Source: Thermomicrobiaceae bacterium
GTDB taxonomy: Bacteria > Chloroflexota > Chloroflexia > Thermomicrobiales > Thermomicrobiaceae
Length of the DNA stretch: 5,319 bases
Direction of reading: 5' to 3'
NCBI GenBank assembly: GCA_007123655.1
Contig: SKKR01000191.1
Location: 1 to 5,319 of the forward strand
The notes under the pieces are model-generated. The model did no database searches, was not told the DNA's origin, and was given only the letters and a program-made list of their open reading frames with translations. Both the position numbers and the translations under genes were made by a program. Position 1 is the stretch's first letter; each line of letters begins with the position of its first letter. Positions 4,301-5,319 of this stretch are shown piece by piece.

Positions 4301-5319
4301 TACCGCAGTCGGGAGTGTCGTAAGCGCGGATGAGAACGCGTCGAGTGTTTCGTCGACGTCACGGTCGTCGTGCGCCAGAGAAATGTAGAACTTTTCCCCG
4401 GGATTCAGAAACAGACCCTGCTCGACCAGGTTCAAGCCGAACTGGCGACCGCGAGCCCGGTCTGTATTCAGCACATCCGGGTAGTCGGCCGGCTGCGATT
4501 CGGTGAAGAAGACCTGGAATACCGGTCCGACTCCGGCGATCTGGATCGATTCCCCGGCGGCGCCGGCGGATTCATAGAGGCCTTCCTTGAGCCGGTTTGC
4601 CGTCTTGTAGAGACGTGCGTAGACTCCTGGTTCCGCCAGCACATCCAGTGTCGCCAGACCGGCGACCGCCGCGAGCGGGTTTCCGTTCATCGTACCGCCA
4701 AGGTGAGAAACCGGGGCCGATCCTCGACGATCCGGGTTGGTGACCTCCATGATATCGGCGCGCCCGGCAATTGCCGCCAGCGGGTAGCCGCCGGCGATCG
4801 CCTTTCCGTAGGTCGCCAGATCCGGCGTCACGCCGTAGAGTTCCTGTGCGCCCCCGTACGCCAGGCGGAATCCGGTGACGATTTCGTCGAAGATCAGTAG
4901 TGTTCCATGTTTGCGCGTAAGATCGCGAAGGTCGTTAAGAAACCCGGGAGCGGGAACGAGCGCGCGCTGAAGCGGCTCACAAATGACGGCGGCGATCTCG
5001 GACTCATGGTCCCGGAGAATCTTCGCGGTGAGCTCGGCATCATTCCAGCGAGAGACGAGCACATCGGCTTCCAGTTCGCCCGGGATCCCGGCAGAATCCG
5101 GTATCGGGCGAGGATAGTCTGTCTGAACCGGCGCCATCGTGCTCATCATCGAGTAGTCGTTGACCCCGTGGAAACCGCCTTCGAATTTCAGGATCTTCGG
5201 TCTATCGGTGAAGGTGCGCGCGATACGCATCGCGTGGAAGGTCGCCTCGGTCCCGGAGCTGACGAACTTGAGCGCTTCCGCGCAGGGAACCGCGTCGACG
5301 ATTCGCTCCGCCAGGCGAA
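4292..5319 (-). CDS. Class III PLP aminotransferase, glutamate-1-semialdehyde aminomutase-like (N-terminus cut)
   Basis: The visible 341 residues are the C-terminal four-fifths or so of a fold-type I, class III aminotransferase; the frame is open to the right edge, so roughly 85-95 residues are probably missing. Seen, numbering from the edge: SSGTEAT (20-26, PLP phosphate binding), KFEGGFHG (44-51), LLIFDEIVTGFR (140-151) with Asp144 for the pyridine nitrogen, and YGKAIAGGYPL (170-180) with Lys172 as the Schiff-base lysine. The GGAQELYGVTPDL segment and the C-terminal half resemble HemL, but the VAGNMG signature of true HemL is replaced by ICEPLQRALVPAPGF. It is therefore better read as a HemL-like transaminase of unknown amine substrate than as the tetrapyrrole enzyme. 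An ATG at 5230 is internal, since the conserved SSGTEAT motif lies before it. It converges on parB, with no functional link visible. Confidence 0.9.
   Translation of the reverse strand, partial: RLAERIVDAVPCAEALKFVSSGTEATFHAMRIARTFTDRPKILKFEGGFHGVNDYSMMSTMAPVQTDYPRPIPDSAGIPGELEADVLVSRWNDAELTAKILRDHESEIAAVICEPLQRALVPAPGFLNDLRDLTRKHGTLLIFDEIVTGFRLAYGGAQELYGVTPDLATYGKAIAGGYPLAAIAGRADIMEVTNPDRRGSAPVSHLGGTMNGNPLAAVAGLATLDVLAEPGVYARLYKTANRLKEGLYESAGAAGESIQIAGVGPVFQVFFTESQPADYPDVLNTDRARGRQFGLNLVEQGLFLNPGEKFYISLAHDDRDVDETLDAFSSALTTLPTAVSH

Noticed and set aside
4370..4900. 176-codon plus-strand frame opposite the aminotransferase
   Set aside because: Shadow of the aminotransferase coding strand; no motif and no ribosome-binding site considered convincing.
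5228..5230. ATG as the true start of the aminotransferase
   Set aside because: The conserved SSGTEAT PLP-binding motif is encoded upstream of it in the same open frame, which continues to the window edge.
1..5319. Consensus parS, tRNA or rRNA genes, CRISPR array, insertion sequence
   Set aside because: I looked for CACGTG-centred parS cores, regularly spaced repeats, terminal inverted repeats with a transposase, and tRNA-like cloverleaf sequence, and found none by eye.

Overview
The window reads as an ordinary chromosomal stretch from a GC-rich bacterium. The best guess is a Chloroflexota member (Thermomicrobia/Dehalococcoidia-like). That rests on the sortase style (W-x-V-A-x-Y-A-A-G-H-H and TC-W-P-Y-G motifs), a PknB-type Ser/Thr kinase beside it, and the style of the ParB and HemL-like proteins. 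It is inference from protein style only; no rRNA or other phylogenetic marker is present.

Layout, left to right. (1) Positions 1-1012, minus strand: a membrane-anchored PknB-type Ser/Thr protein kinase. The whole catalytic domain, a Pro/Arg-rich juxtamembrane and the start of a transmembrane helix are visible; the extracytoplasmic part lies beyond the left edge. (2) 1013-1166: a 154-base gap with a strong hairpin and a TAGAAT -10-like box that could give the kinase its own promoter. (3) 1167-2060, minus strand: a complete sortase with an N-terminal membrane anchor, a long acidic linker and an intact His/Cys/Arg active site. (4) 2061-2318: a divergent regulatory region with candidate promoters for the sortase (leftward) and parA (rightward) and several short dyads. 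(5) 2319-3110 and 3097-4167, plus strand: parA and parB, overlapping by 14 bases. (6) 4168-4291: a convergent gap with three dyads but no U-tract. (7) 4292-5319, minus strand: a class III PLP aminotransferase of the glutamate-1-semialdehyde aminomutase-like family, cut off at the right edge (N-terminus missing).

Functionally there are three units. Sortase then kinase form a leftward envelope module: one enzyme attaches proteins to the cell surface and the other is a transmembrane signalling kinase. parA-parB form a rightward, translationally coupled chromosome (or replicon) partitioning operon, with no consensus parS in view. The aminotransferase converges on parB and shows no obvious link to it.

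I did not find a clearly new system. The most testable ideas are that the kinase phosphorylates the Thr-rich cytoplasmic tail of the adjacent sortase, that the kinase activation loop matches PknB's TxT switch, and that the parAB/sortase intergenic dyads are control sites. All starts given here were set from ribosome-binding sites and family alignment. Two genes, the kinase and the aminotransferase, run off the window.
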